Shown here: piece after piece, positions 1 to 5,766 of the stretch | How the letters are laid out: the number at the start of each line of letters is the position of its first letter | How positions within the stretch are numbered: position 1 is the stretch's first letter | Assembly (NCBI GenBank): GCA_903944255.1 | Contig: CAJARE010000132.1 | Span: forward strand, 1 to 5,991 | Length of the DNA stretch: 5,991 nucleotides | DNA from: an uncultured beta proteobacterium | GTDB lineage: Bacteria; Pseudomonadota; Gammaproteobacteria; Burkholderiales; Burkholderiaceae | Reading direction: 5' to 3' | Notes under the pieces: generated by a model | Seen by the model: only the letters and a program-made list of their open reading frames with translations | The model's database searches: none | Told to the model about the DNA's origin: nothing | Translations under genes and position numbers: made by a program

Positions 1-143
1 CCTTCAATTGCAGAATAAATACCAGAGAGGTCTGTTAGCACCCCAATCCTAATCTCGTTATCCGAAACGGTTTGTGCATGAGCGAGAATTGTGGCCGCCA
101 TTAAACACGATGCAACTGCAGTTGCAATTAAAGTCTTTTTCAT
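1..143 (-). CDS. livK: Liv-type ABC transporter periplasmic substrate-binding protein, N-terminal fragment
   Basis: Only the first 47 codons are present; the gene runs off the left edge. The ATG at 143-141 is preceded by a strong Shine-Dalgarno (AAGGAGA on the minus strand, 7 bases away). The product begins with a clear Sec signal peptide: KK at residues 2-3, a hydrophobic core through about residue 20, and an Ala-His-Ala cleavage site ending at residue 23. The mature start then reads IRIGVLTDLSG, which is the first beta strand and ligand-loop region of HAAT-family (LivK-like) binding proteins. No lipobox is apparent, so it is probably a free periplasmic protein. It follows livF by 37 bases and is probably in the same operon. 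In this family the protein captures a ligand and delivers it to LivHM permeases. Ligands include branched-chain amino acids but also amides, short carboxylates and aromatic acids, so the substrate cannot be named from this fragment. Confidence 0.88.
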   Translation of the reverse strand, partial: MKKTLIATAVASCLMAATILAHAQTVSDNEIRIGVLTDLSGIYSAIE

Positions 144-150
144 TTGAACG

Positions 151-158
151 TCTCCTTT
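151..158 (-). promoter_or_regulatory. Strong ribosome binding site of livK
   Basis: The minus strand reads AAAGGAGA, ending 7 bases before the livK ATG. It is the best Shine-Dalgarno match in the window. The other gene starts here have weak or no such site, so the binding protein is probably translated more heavily than the ATPases, as is usual for periplasmic binding proteins. Confidence 0.7.
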
Positions 159-179
159 TAAGCTTGCTTCATTTTTTAA

Positions 180-887
180 CTACACCCCCAATAAAACCCT
201 GAGCTTCTCTTCGTTAGCTCCGAGCTCACTTCTTTCCACTATTTTTACAACTTGCCCATGTTCTATCACATAGTTTCTATCAGCGAGTTTTGAGGCAAAT
301 CTAAAATTTTGTTCTACTAAAACAATAGTAAAGCCACGCTCTTTTAGTGTGCGAACTACCTCAGATAATTTATGCACAATGACTGGCGCCAATCCTTCTG
401 TGATTTCATCAAGCAACAAAATATTTGCGCCCGTTCGCAAAATCCGCGCAATGGATAACATCTGTTGCTCGCCACCTGAAAGTTTGCCGCCAGGGCTTGA
501 GCGCCGCTCGTATAAATTAGGAAACATGTGATAAATCTCATCTACTTCCATTGCCATACCCTCGCCAACTTTGGGCGGTAGCATCAAATTCTGCTCACAA
601 GTAAGGCTTGTAAAAATACCTCGCTCTTCGGGACAATAGCCAATTCCTAATCTGGCAACTTCATGCGTTGGCATACTAAGCACATCAAGCCCATTGACTT
701 TGATCGACCCCGTTCTGCTGGAAACTAGACCCAAAACAGCCCTTAGTGTTGTTGTCCGTCCCGCACCATTGCGGCCCAACAAGCAGACAACCTCACCTTT
801 GTTTACCGACAAATTGATTCCATGCAACACATGGGATTCGCCATACCACGCGTTGAGATCTTTGATTTCTAAAGCCGGCGCGCTCAT
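180..887 (-). CDS. livF: Liv-type ABC transporter ATP-binding protein LivF
   Basis: A cytoplasmic ATPase subunit of 235 residues, the usual LivF length. Motifs in order: aromatic A-loop Tyr15; Walker A GRNGAGRTT at 38-46; the LivF-type Q-loop region PEERGIF at 86-92; signature LSGGEQQ at 136-142; Walker B ILLLDE at 156-161; then EGLAP at 164-168; and VEQN at 191-194, where LivF proteins carry Gln instead of the switch His. Two departures stand out. The Walker A lysine is Arg44 (codon CGG, 758-756), and the usual Pro after the Walker B Glu is Ile162. The gene follows livG by 7 bases and precedes livK by 37 bases, so the three are probably cotranscribed. With LivG it should form the ATPase dimer that powers LivHM. 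The ATG start at 887 fits the family N terminus; AAGG lies just upstream but close to the start. Confidence 0.93.
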   Translation of the reverse strand: MSAPALEIKDLNAWYGESHVLHGINLSVNKGEVVCLLGRNGAGRTTTLRAVLGLVSSRTGSIKVNGLDVLSMPTHEVARLGIGYCPEERGIFTSLTCEQNLMLPPKVGEGMAMEVDEIYHMFPNLYERRSSPGGKLSGGEQQMLSIARILRTGANILLLDEITEGLAPVIVHKLSEVVRTLKERGFTIVLVEQNFRFASKLADRNYVIEHGQVVKIVERSELGANEEKLRVLLGV

Positions 888-894
888 ACCTTGA

Positions 895-1713
895 TTAGTG
901 GCCTTCTAGTTCGGCGTCAGCGGTACCCATGTACGCCTCCATCACCTGATGATTTTTCGAAACTTGCTCATAGGAGCCTTCAGCGATGACTTCGCCTCGC
1001 TGTAAAACAGAGATAGTGGTTGCTATGTTGGCAACCACCTTCATGTTGTGCTCCACCATTAAAACCGTCCTACCTTTTGAAACCCTTTTAATGAGCTCAG
1101 TTATAAGATCAACATCTTCATGGCCCATGCCTTGAGTCGGCTCATCAAGCAACATTAGCTCAGGGTCCATGGCGATAGTGGCTGCAATTTCAAGCGCGCG
1201 CTTTCTTCCATAGGGAAGATTCACCGCTAGCTCATCGGCAAACCTAGTCAGCTCAACCTGGTCAAGGGCCTCCATCGCTCGCGTGTTTAATACGTCTAGG
1301 GAATTTATATTTCGCCAAAAATAAAATGAACTACCTAAGGAGCGCTGCATCCCAAAACGAACGTTCTCAAGTACTGTCATATGAGGGAATACCGCTGATA
1401 TTTGAAAAGAGCGGATGATGCCTTTGCGTGCAATCTGAGAAGGCTTTTCTGCGCTAATATCCATACCATTAAAGAAGATTTTTCCAGAGCTGGGCTCTAA
1501 AAACTTGGTCAATAAATTAAAGCAGGTTGTTTTTCCAGCCCCATTAGGACCAATCAGTGCGTGTATAGCCCCACGCTCAATAGCTAAATTCACATTATTT
1601 ACCGCAATGAAGCCATTAAATGATTTTGTGAGGTCTTCCGTTTCGAGGATGACGTTTTGTTTGCCCAAGTTGCCTAGACTTTCAAAAAAGATATCAGGTA
1701 AAGCATAGCCCAA
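895..1713 (-). CDS. livG: Liv-type ABC transporter ATP-binding protein LivG
   Basis: The partner ATPase of LivF, 272 residues in the longest form. Motifs: Walker A GPNGAGKTT at 55-63 with an intact Lys61; Q-loop RSFQ at 101-104; a divergent signature LPYGRKR at 166-172; Walker B LMLLDEPTQG at 186-195; and the switch His222 in VEHN. The insertion around residues 119-160 after the Q-loop is typical of LivG. No ATG fits the start. The longest frame opens with TTG at 1713, which has no Shine-Dalgarno. A second in-frame TTG at 1668 gives 257 residues, closer to the usual LivG length, and starts just before the conserved ILETEDLTK strand, so it is a serious alternative. It is probably the first gene of the livG-livF-livK operon, 146 bases downstream of the kinase gene. 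Confidence 0.93.
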   Translation of the reverse strand: MGYALPDIFFESLGNLGKQNVILETEDLTKSFNGFIAVNNVNLAIERGAIHALIGPNGAGKTTCFNLLTKFLEPSSGKIFFNGMDISAEKPSQIARKGIIRSFQISAVFPHMTVLENVRFGMQRSLGSSFYFWRNINSLDVLNTRAMEALDQVELTRFADELAVNLPYGRKRALEIAATIAMDPELMLLDEPTQGMGHEDVDLITELIKRVSKGRTVLMVEHNMKVVANIATTISVLQRGEVIAEGSYEQVSKNHQVMEAYMGTADAELEGH

Positions 1714-1859
1714 TTACAGTTGATCACGTATAGTGCTAACCCTATGCTAAACCGCCTTGCTCTTGGCGTGCCGGTATTTTTGTATGCCCCTATATTACTT
1801 AGGCCCACTATATTTTTTAATGCGCCTTTAGCCACAACTTTTTAATGAAAAACGGCTAT
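1714..1859. other. Intergenic gap between the kinase gene and livG
   Basis: A+T-rich spacer with no supported gene. On the minus strand a weak promoter-like pair can be drawn (TTGTGG, a 19-base spacer, then TATAGT at 1812-1807), but the spacing is poor. Two short inverted repeats are visible: AGCC/GGCT at 1830-1833 and 1854-1857, enclosing a TTTTT/AAAAA pair, and CGCC/GGCG at 1753-1756 and 1765-1768. Neither is followed by a T run in the direction of transcription, so neither is a convincing intrinsic terminator. The livG operon may have its own promoter here or be read through from the upstream cassette. Confidence 0.45.
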
Positions 1860-2867
1860 CTATTCTTGAGCGCAAGCCCAGCCAAGATCAGCAAGGGCGT
1901 CCGCCTTCTTGCCATTTTCAGAGGCGTCGCTTGCATTGGCGTTCCCATCTAAAGCCCTCTTGGTGATTCCATGCAAGATCGCCGATATTCTAAACAAGTT
2001 ATAAGCCATTAAAAAACGCCAGTGTTCGACGATTGGCCTACCAATTTGTTTTTCATACAGGGCAATATATTGCGCTTCGCTCGGAATTCCAAGGGCGGCT
2101 AAATCTAGTCCCTGTATTCCGCGCCAAAGGGTAGGCGCGATTCTCCAGGCCATGCATTGATATGCAAAATCAGCAAGGGGATTGCCTAAGGTGGAGAGCT
2201 CCCAATCTAAAACACCAATGATGCGCATATCAGTTTTGTGAAAGATAAGATTGTCCATGCGAAAGTCGCCATGGATTAGTGAGGTTTCATCCTCAGGTGG
2301 AATATGCGCTGGCAACCAATCCATTAGCCTAATAAGAGAGTCTGGAATGGCAATGTTGGCTTCGCGCACTTGCCGAGACCAGCGGTTGATTTGCCTCGCA
2401 AAATAATTTCCAGGCTTACCAAAATTTTCTAATCCAAGAGAAACATAATCTAGACGATGTATAGCAGAAATTGTGCGATTCATTTGTTCGTAAATCTGCT
2501 GCCGCTCACTAGGCTGAAAGCCTGGTAAAGACTGGTCGACAAAGACTCGGCCGTCCAGATATTCCATAATGAAAAAGGCAGTTCCAATGATGCTTTCATC
2601 TTCACAATAAGCCAACATTTGGGGGACAGGTACATCCGTGCTGGCCAGCGCTTTCATGACGCGATACTCTCGATCAACCGCATGCGCTGACGGTAATAAA
2701 ACCCCACCCGGTTTTTTTCTGAGTACGTAATGTGCCTTGCCGTCACTAATTTTGTAGGTGGGGTTCGACTGACCGCCTGTGAGCTGGCTTAACTCTATCG
2801 GGCCCCCAGTTAGACCAAGACCCTTTAAATACAGGCTCAGGGGCTCATGAAAAGAAGGGGTGTTCAT
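1860..2867 (-). CDS. APH-fold phosphotransferase, ACAD10/11-type (LvaA-like) kinase
   Basis: A cytoplasmic kinase of 335 residues with the aminoglycoside/choline kinase fold. Visible landmarks are a Gly-rich nucleotide loop TGGQSN at 30-35; the strand VLRKKPGG at 48-55 with the ATP-contacting Lys; a helix Glu67 in DREYRVM; an Ile-His motif at 136-137; the catalytic loop HGDFRMDN at 199-206 (catalytic Asp201, metal Asn206); and the metal-binding DWE at 221-223 followed by STLGNPLAD. This motif set matches the kinase domain of human ACAD10/ACAD11 and bacterial LvaA better than antibiotic kinases. In those systems the enzyme phosphorylates the 4-hydroxyl of a hydroxyacyl-CoA. Its position, last in a cassette with an SDR and an ACAD and 12 bases after the SDR stop, supports that role. 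The exact substrate is inferred. An aminoglycoside-resistance role is unlikely. Confidence 0.88.
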   Translation of the reverse strand: MNTPSFHEPLSLYLKGLGLTGGPIELSQLTGGQSNPTYKISDGKAHYVLRKKPGGVLLPSAHAVDREYRVMKALASTDVPVPQMLAYCEDESIIGTAFFIMEYLDGRVFVDQSLPGFQPSERQQIYEQMNRTISAIHRLDYVSLGLENFGKPGNYFARQINRWSRQVREANIAIPDSLIRLMDWLPAHIPPEDETSLIHGDFRMDNLIFHKTDMRIIGVLDWELSTLGNPLADFAYQCMAWRIAPTLWRGIQGLDLAALGIPSEAQYIALYEKQIGRPIVEHWRFLMAYNLFRISAILHGITKRALDGNANASDASENGKKADALADLGWACAQE

Positions 2868-2879
2868 TGCTTGGCTTAT

Positions 2880-3650
2880 TTACAGACCACTAACAAGATG
2901 TCCACCATCGACAGCAACCGTTGCCCCAGTCATTGCTTTACTCGCATCAGAAGCCAAGAGCAATAATGGTCCATTTAAATCTTCCAAGTTATTAAAGCGC
3001 CTTGAAGGTATGCGCGCCAGAATCTTTTGTCCAGCTTCACTTTGCAGGAAGTCGCGATTAAGGTCAGTAATCACATAGCCTGGCAACAGTGCATTTACTC
3101 GTATTTGGTAGCGCGCTAATTCAAGAGCCATTACTTTTGTGAGCTGGACCACGCCCGCTTTTGAGATGACATAAGGAGCCACTCCACCGATGACTCGCCC
3201 CCCTAAAATAGAGGCAATATTGACAATATTTCCAGGAGTATTGGTGGCTGCTAGGCGCCGCGCTGCTTCGGTGGCAACTAGCCAACAGCCCTTCAGATTT
3301 GTGTCGATTACCTGATCCCAATCTTCCTCGGTTTGGTCAAGCAACTTGCGATTGACGCTCATGCCGGCATTGTTGATAACGATCGTTGGCAATGACCAAT
3401 GGGCAAGCTCATCAAAACACTTCATCACACTTTTTTGGTTCGTAACGTCTAATTCAAATGCCTTGGCTTGGCCGCCCAATTGTGCGATGTCCTCGACAAC
3501 AGACTGCAGCTTATCTATGCGGCGTGATGCAATGGCAAGCTTTGCTCCTAATTGGGCCAAGAATGTTGCGCAGTGTTTGCCAATCCCACTAGAGGCGCCG
3601 GTAACCAAGACCGTTTTACCATCCAATCGAAACAGCGGATTGATATCCAT
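2880..3650 (-). CDS. Short-chain dehydrogenase/reductase (classical SDR)
   Basis: A classical SDR of about 256 residues. Numbering from an upstream GTG at 3653, the cofactor site TGASSGIG is at 18-25, NNAG at 94-97, and the active-site set is Asn119, Ser148, Tyr161 and Lys165 with the standard 13-residue Ser-Tyr spacing. The SRR sequence after the second strand (43-45) suggests NADP(H) preference. The C terminus has the usual TGATVAVDGGH motif. I prefer the ATG at 3650 over the adjacent GTG because that ATG overlaps the TGA stop of the upstream dehydrogenase gene by one base (TGATG), a typical translational-coupling arrangement. In the context of a kinase and an ACAD-like gene it could interconvert a keto and a hydroxy group on the acyl-CoA intermediate, as LvaD does in levulinate catabolism. 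Family assignment is certain; substrate is inferred. Confidence 0.9.
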   Translation of the reverse strand: MDINPLFRLDGKTVLVTGASSGIGKHCATFLAQLGAKLAIASRRIDKLQSVVEDIAQLGGQAKAFELDVTNQKSVMKCFDELAHWSLPTIVINNAGMSVNRKLLDQTEEDWDQVIDTNLKGCWLVATEAARRLAATNTPGNIVNIASILGGRVIGGVAPYVISKAGVVQLTKVMALELARYQIRVNALLPGYVITDLNRDFLQSEAGQKILARIPSRRFNNLEDLNGPLLLLASDASKAMTGATVAVDGGHLVSGL

Positions 3651-4822
3651 CACTTGGACTCTTTGTTTCCAATAATTTTGCGCGCCATGCTCCAGCGATG
3701 TACTTCACTAGGGCCGTCATAGATCCGAAAGCCGCGCATATCTTGAAATATTTTCATCAGTGCAGTTTCGCCAGTAATGCCTTGGCCGCCCAAAATTTGT
3801 ACGCAGCGATCTATCACTCGCCACTCAGCTTCAGAACAAATCACCTTCGCACGACTAGATTCAAAATTGCAACGCTGGCCTTGATCTAATAGCCATGCCG
3901 TATGCAAGATATGTAAACGTGAAGTTTGTAGGTCCATATCATTGTCTGCCAGCATGAATCCAACGCCTTCGTGCTCGCCCAAGATTTTTCCAAAGGCTTC
4001 GCGCTTTCTTGCGTAGGCAATCGCAATGTCTTGTGCTCGTCTAGCCTGACCGAGCCAGCGCATACAGTGCGTTAATCGTGCAGGCGCTAAACGAACTTGA
4101 GCGTTCTTAAAGCCCTTCCCAAGCTCTCCTAATATTTGATTGGAGGGAACTCGTAAGTTAGTAAATTGCAGAACACCGTGACCGCCAGTAAAACAGCTAT
4201 CCATTGCATCCATATTGCGAATCAGCTCAATGCCTGGCGCATTCATGTCGGAGAGAAACATGGTTGCAGAGCCGTCTTCAATGCGTGCCATGATGATTGC
4301 AAAATCAGCACCATCAGCTCCAGTGATAAACCATTTTTGACCATCAATAAGATAGTCATCGCCATCTTTCTTGGCGCTTGTCATGAGCATCGAGGGATCT
4401 GAGCCCGCACCAGGCGAGGGCTCGGTCATCGCAAAGCATGAGCGAATTTTTCCAGCAACCAAGGGGCGAAGCCAACGCTCTTTTTGTTCCGGGCTCGCAA
4501 TCTCTTCTAGTAGATGAATATTGCCTTCGTCAGGAGCATGAATGTTCATCGCCGTTGGACCTAAAGAGGAGTAACCAGCCTCTTCAAAAACAAGCGCTTT
4601 TTCAACATGACTCAAACCCAAGCCCCCCATCTCTACTGAGGCATGGGGTGTTAACAAGCCAGCTTTGCGTGCCAGCGCTATCAGTTCCTTGCGTAATTCT
4701 TCCGATGGGCCGTGTGCGTTTTGCCGTGGGTCTTTTTCGAACGGGATGATTTGATCATGAATAAATGATCGCGTTCGATCCCGCAACTCTTCTAGTTTGG
4801 GCGTTACAGAGAAGTCCATCAT
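3650..4822 (-). CDS. Acyl-CoA dehydrogenase family flavoprotein, ACAD10/11-type (LvaC-like)
   Basis: An FAD-binding acyl-CoA dehydrogenase-fold enzyme of 390 residues from the ATG at 4822. Numbered from there: an N-terminal helical domain; the APDEGN motif at 96-101, which resembles the corresponding stretch of ACAD11; the flavin signature CFAMTEPSPGAGSD at 129-142; a beta domain containing KWFITGA; and a C-terminal helical domain with RKREAFGK, QILGGQGITG and IYDGPSEVHR. In classical family members the Tyr-Glu-Gly-Thr motif supplies the catalytic Glu; here Asp369 takes its place. An in-frame extension to a TTG at 4900 is rejected because it has no family resemblance and would overlap the divergent exporter gene. 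No good Shine-Dalgarno precedes the ATG pair at 4822/4819. It is the first gene of the cassette. By analogy to LvaC and ACAD11 it may eliminate phosphate from a 4-phospho-acyl-CoA; ordinary dehydrogenation remains possible. Confidence 0.9.
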   Translation of the reverse strand: MMDFSVTPKLEELRDRTRSFIHDQIIPFEKDPRQNAHGPSEELRKELIALARKAGLLTPHASVEMGGLGLSHVEKALVFEEAGYSSLGPTAMNIHAPDEGNIHLLEEIASPEQKERWLRPLVAGKIRSCFAMTEPSPGAGSDPSMLMTSAKKDGDDYLIDGQKWFITGADGADFAIIMARIEDGSATMFLSDMNAPGIELIRNMDAMDSCFTGGHGVLQFTNLRVPSNQILGELGKGFKNAQVRLAPARLTHCMRWLGQARRAQDIAIAYARKREAFGKILGEHEGVGFMLADNDMDLQTSRLHILHTAWLLDQGQRCNFESSRAKVICSEAEWRVIDRCVQILGGQGITGETALMKIFQDMRGFRIYDGPSEVHRWSMARKIIGNKESK

Positions 4823-4899
4823 TTGATTGTAATAGCAGGAAAAACTGAAATCACACTTAAAACTTCCTGTGACTAAAATACATTTTGAATAAGGCTGCA
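4823..4899. promoter_or_regulatory. Divergent promoter region between the ACAD cassette and the TSUP gene
   Basis: A 77-base A+T-rich spacer that must contain the start signals for both directions. Plus strand: a TAAAAT -10-like hexamer at 4874-4879 would start RNA near 4886, and AAGG at 4891-4894 sits 5 bases before the ATG at 4900. Minus strand: TACAAT (5 of 6 to consensus) ends only 3 bases before the ATG at 4822, which would give a leaderless transcript. Two overlapping imperfectly placed inverted repeats lie between: CAGGAA/TTCCTG (4836-4841, 4864-4869) and TCACA/TGTGA (4851-4855, 4868-4872). They may be a regulator site, but short arms like these also arise by chance. Confidence 0.4.
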
Positions 4900-5766
4900 A
4901 TGCCAGGCCTTATGATTATTTTTTTGATTGAGCCTCTTATCGAATTTTCAATTTTCATTTGGCCCTTGCTATTAGCGATGGCATTTTTTGCTGGCCTAGT
5001 AGATGCTGTGGCTGGCGGTGGCGGCCTGATCCAAGTCCCAGCTTTATTTGCCGCCTATCCCGACGCCTCTCCAGCGACCTTGCTTGGCACAAACAAAGTC
5101 TCTGCTGTTGGTGGCACCTTAAATGCCGCGCGTCGATATTTGCGCCACGTTTCTTTGCCATGGGCTGTTGTGGGTCCGGCCATCGCCGCAGGTTTTGTTG
5201 GCTCACTTCTAGGGGCAAATGCAGTCAGTAATTTTCCTGCTGAGCCTTTGCGCAAGGCCTTGCCATTTGTTTTGCTGTTTCTTTTGCTCTACACCTGGTT
5301 TCAGCCTTCCTTGGGTGAGACCCATGCGCCTAAAGGGGTTGGCCGATATCAACAATTCAAGGCCGTGATACTGGGTTTAGTTGTTGGCTTTTACGATGGT
5401 TTTTTTGGTCCCGGAACAGGCAGCTTTTTCCTTTTTGGCTTTGTACGCTTCTTTGGCTTGTCTAGGTGTCCAAACTTTTCCATCACGACAAGGATGCGTG
5501 CAACGGAGCGGTCAAGCGTGGCTTCGGGCAGCTCTCCCGTCTCGATAGCTGTTTGGAGATTTTTGCCGAAGAAGCCATCTCGTCCAGGGATACGGATACC
5601 ATCCCCGGGCATCTCCATGTCAAGTCCCGCCTGGATACTGGCATTAGTGGACTGTGTGGCAAACCAGTCCGACATCACAAAGCCGCCAAAGCCCATCTTC
5701 TGCCGCAGGGTTGTTTCAAGGAGGGCACTGTTCTCGCAGCAATACGTGCCGTTGATTTTGTTGTAG
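4900..5766 (+). CDS. TSUP (TauE/SafE, YfcA-like) membrane exporter, truncated and fused to antisense GH3 sequence
   Basis: An inner-membrane protein of the TSUP family, whose members export sulfite, sulfoacetate or other small organic anions. From the ATG at 4900 the family hallmarks are GLVDAVAGGGGLIQVPAL at 32-49, the TNK motif at 64-66, hydrophobic segments around 18-33, 90-105, 122-140 and 155-169, and the second-half repeat GFYDGFFGPGTGSFF at 163-177. Resemblance stops after about residue 186 (FVRFFG, base 5457). YfcA-like proteins continue for roughly 75-85 more residues with the second set of helices. The open frame to the TAG at 5766 instead translates the reverse complement of a GH3 gene, giving a Ser/Arg/Pro-rich, non-membrane tail, so the C-terminal part is not real TSUP sequence. 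A TTG at 4885 would add five residues; I prefer the ATG because AAGG lies 5 bases before it. It is unlikely to be functional as seen. Its substrate is unknown. Confidence 0.8.
   Translation: MPGLMIIFLIEPLIEFSIFIWPLLLAMAFFAGLVDAVAGGGGLIQVPALFAAYPDASPATLLGTNKVSAVGGTLNAARRYLRHVSLPWAVVGPAIAAGFVGSLLGANAVSNFPAEPLRKALPFVLLFLLLYTWFQPSLGETHAPKGVGRYQQFKAVILGLVVGFYDGFFGPGTGSFFLFGFVRFFGLSRCPNFSITTRMRATERSSVASGSSPVSIAVWRFLPKKPSRPGIRIPSPGISMSSPAWILALVDCVANQSDITKPPKPIFCRRVVSRRALFSQQYVPLILL

Noticed and set aside
1830..1857. Inverted repeat after the kinase gene as a rho-independent terminator
   Set aside because: The GC part of the stem is only four pairs, the core is A/T, and no T run follows on the transcribed side.
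1860..2867. Aminoglycoside resistance kinase
   Set aside because: The APH fold is shared, but the loop motifs and the ACAD/SDR neighbours fit the ACAD10/11-type kinases better.
4166..4749. Plus-strand open frames opposite the ACAD gene
   Set aside because: Their translations are Cys/His/Ser-rich low-information sequence and the opposite strand carries strong ACAD motifs throughout.
4851..4872. TCACA/TGTGA pair as a CRP-type site
   Set aside because: The half-sites are in the reverse order and the spacing (12 bases) is wrong for the TGTGA-N6-TCACA consensus.
4823..4900. N-terminal 26-residue extension of the ACAD from a TTG at 4900
   Set aside because: The extension is Cys/Phe/Ser-rich with no family resemblance, starts at a rare codon and overlaps the start of the divergent exporter gene. 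The ATG at 4822 matches the family N terminus.
5391..5450. Lys/Pro-rich basic tail of the GH3 frame as a functional extension
   Set aside because: It is antisense to the conserved TSUP motif GFYDGFFGPGTGS, so the composition is a by-product of reading that strand.
5461..5766. C-terminal third of the TSUP reading frame as real protein
   Set aside because: It is the reverse complement of well-conserved GH3 coding sequence and carries no membrane segments or TSUP motifs.
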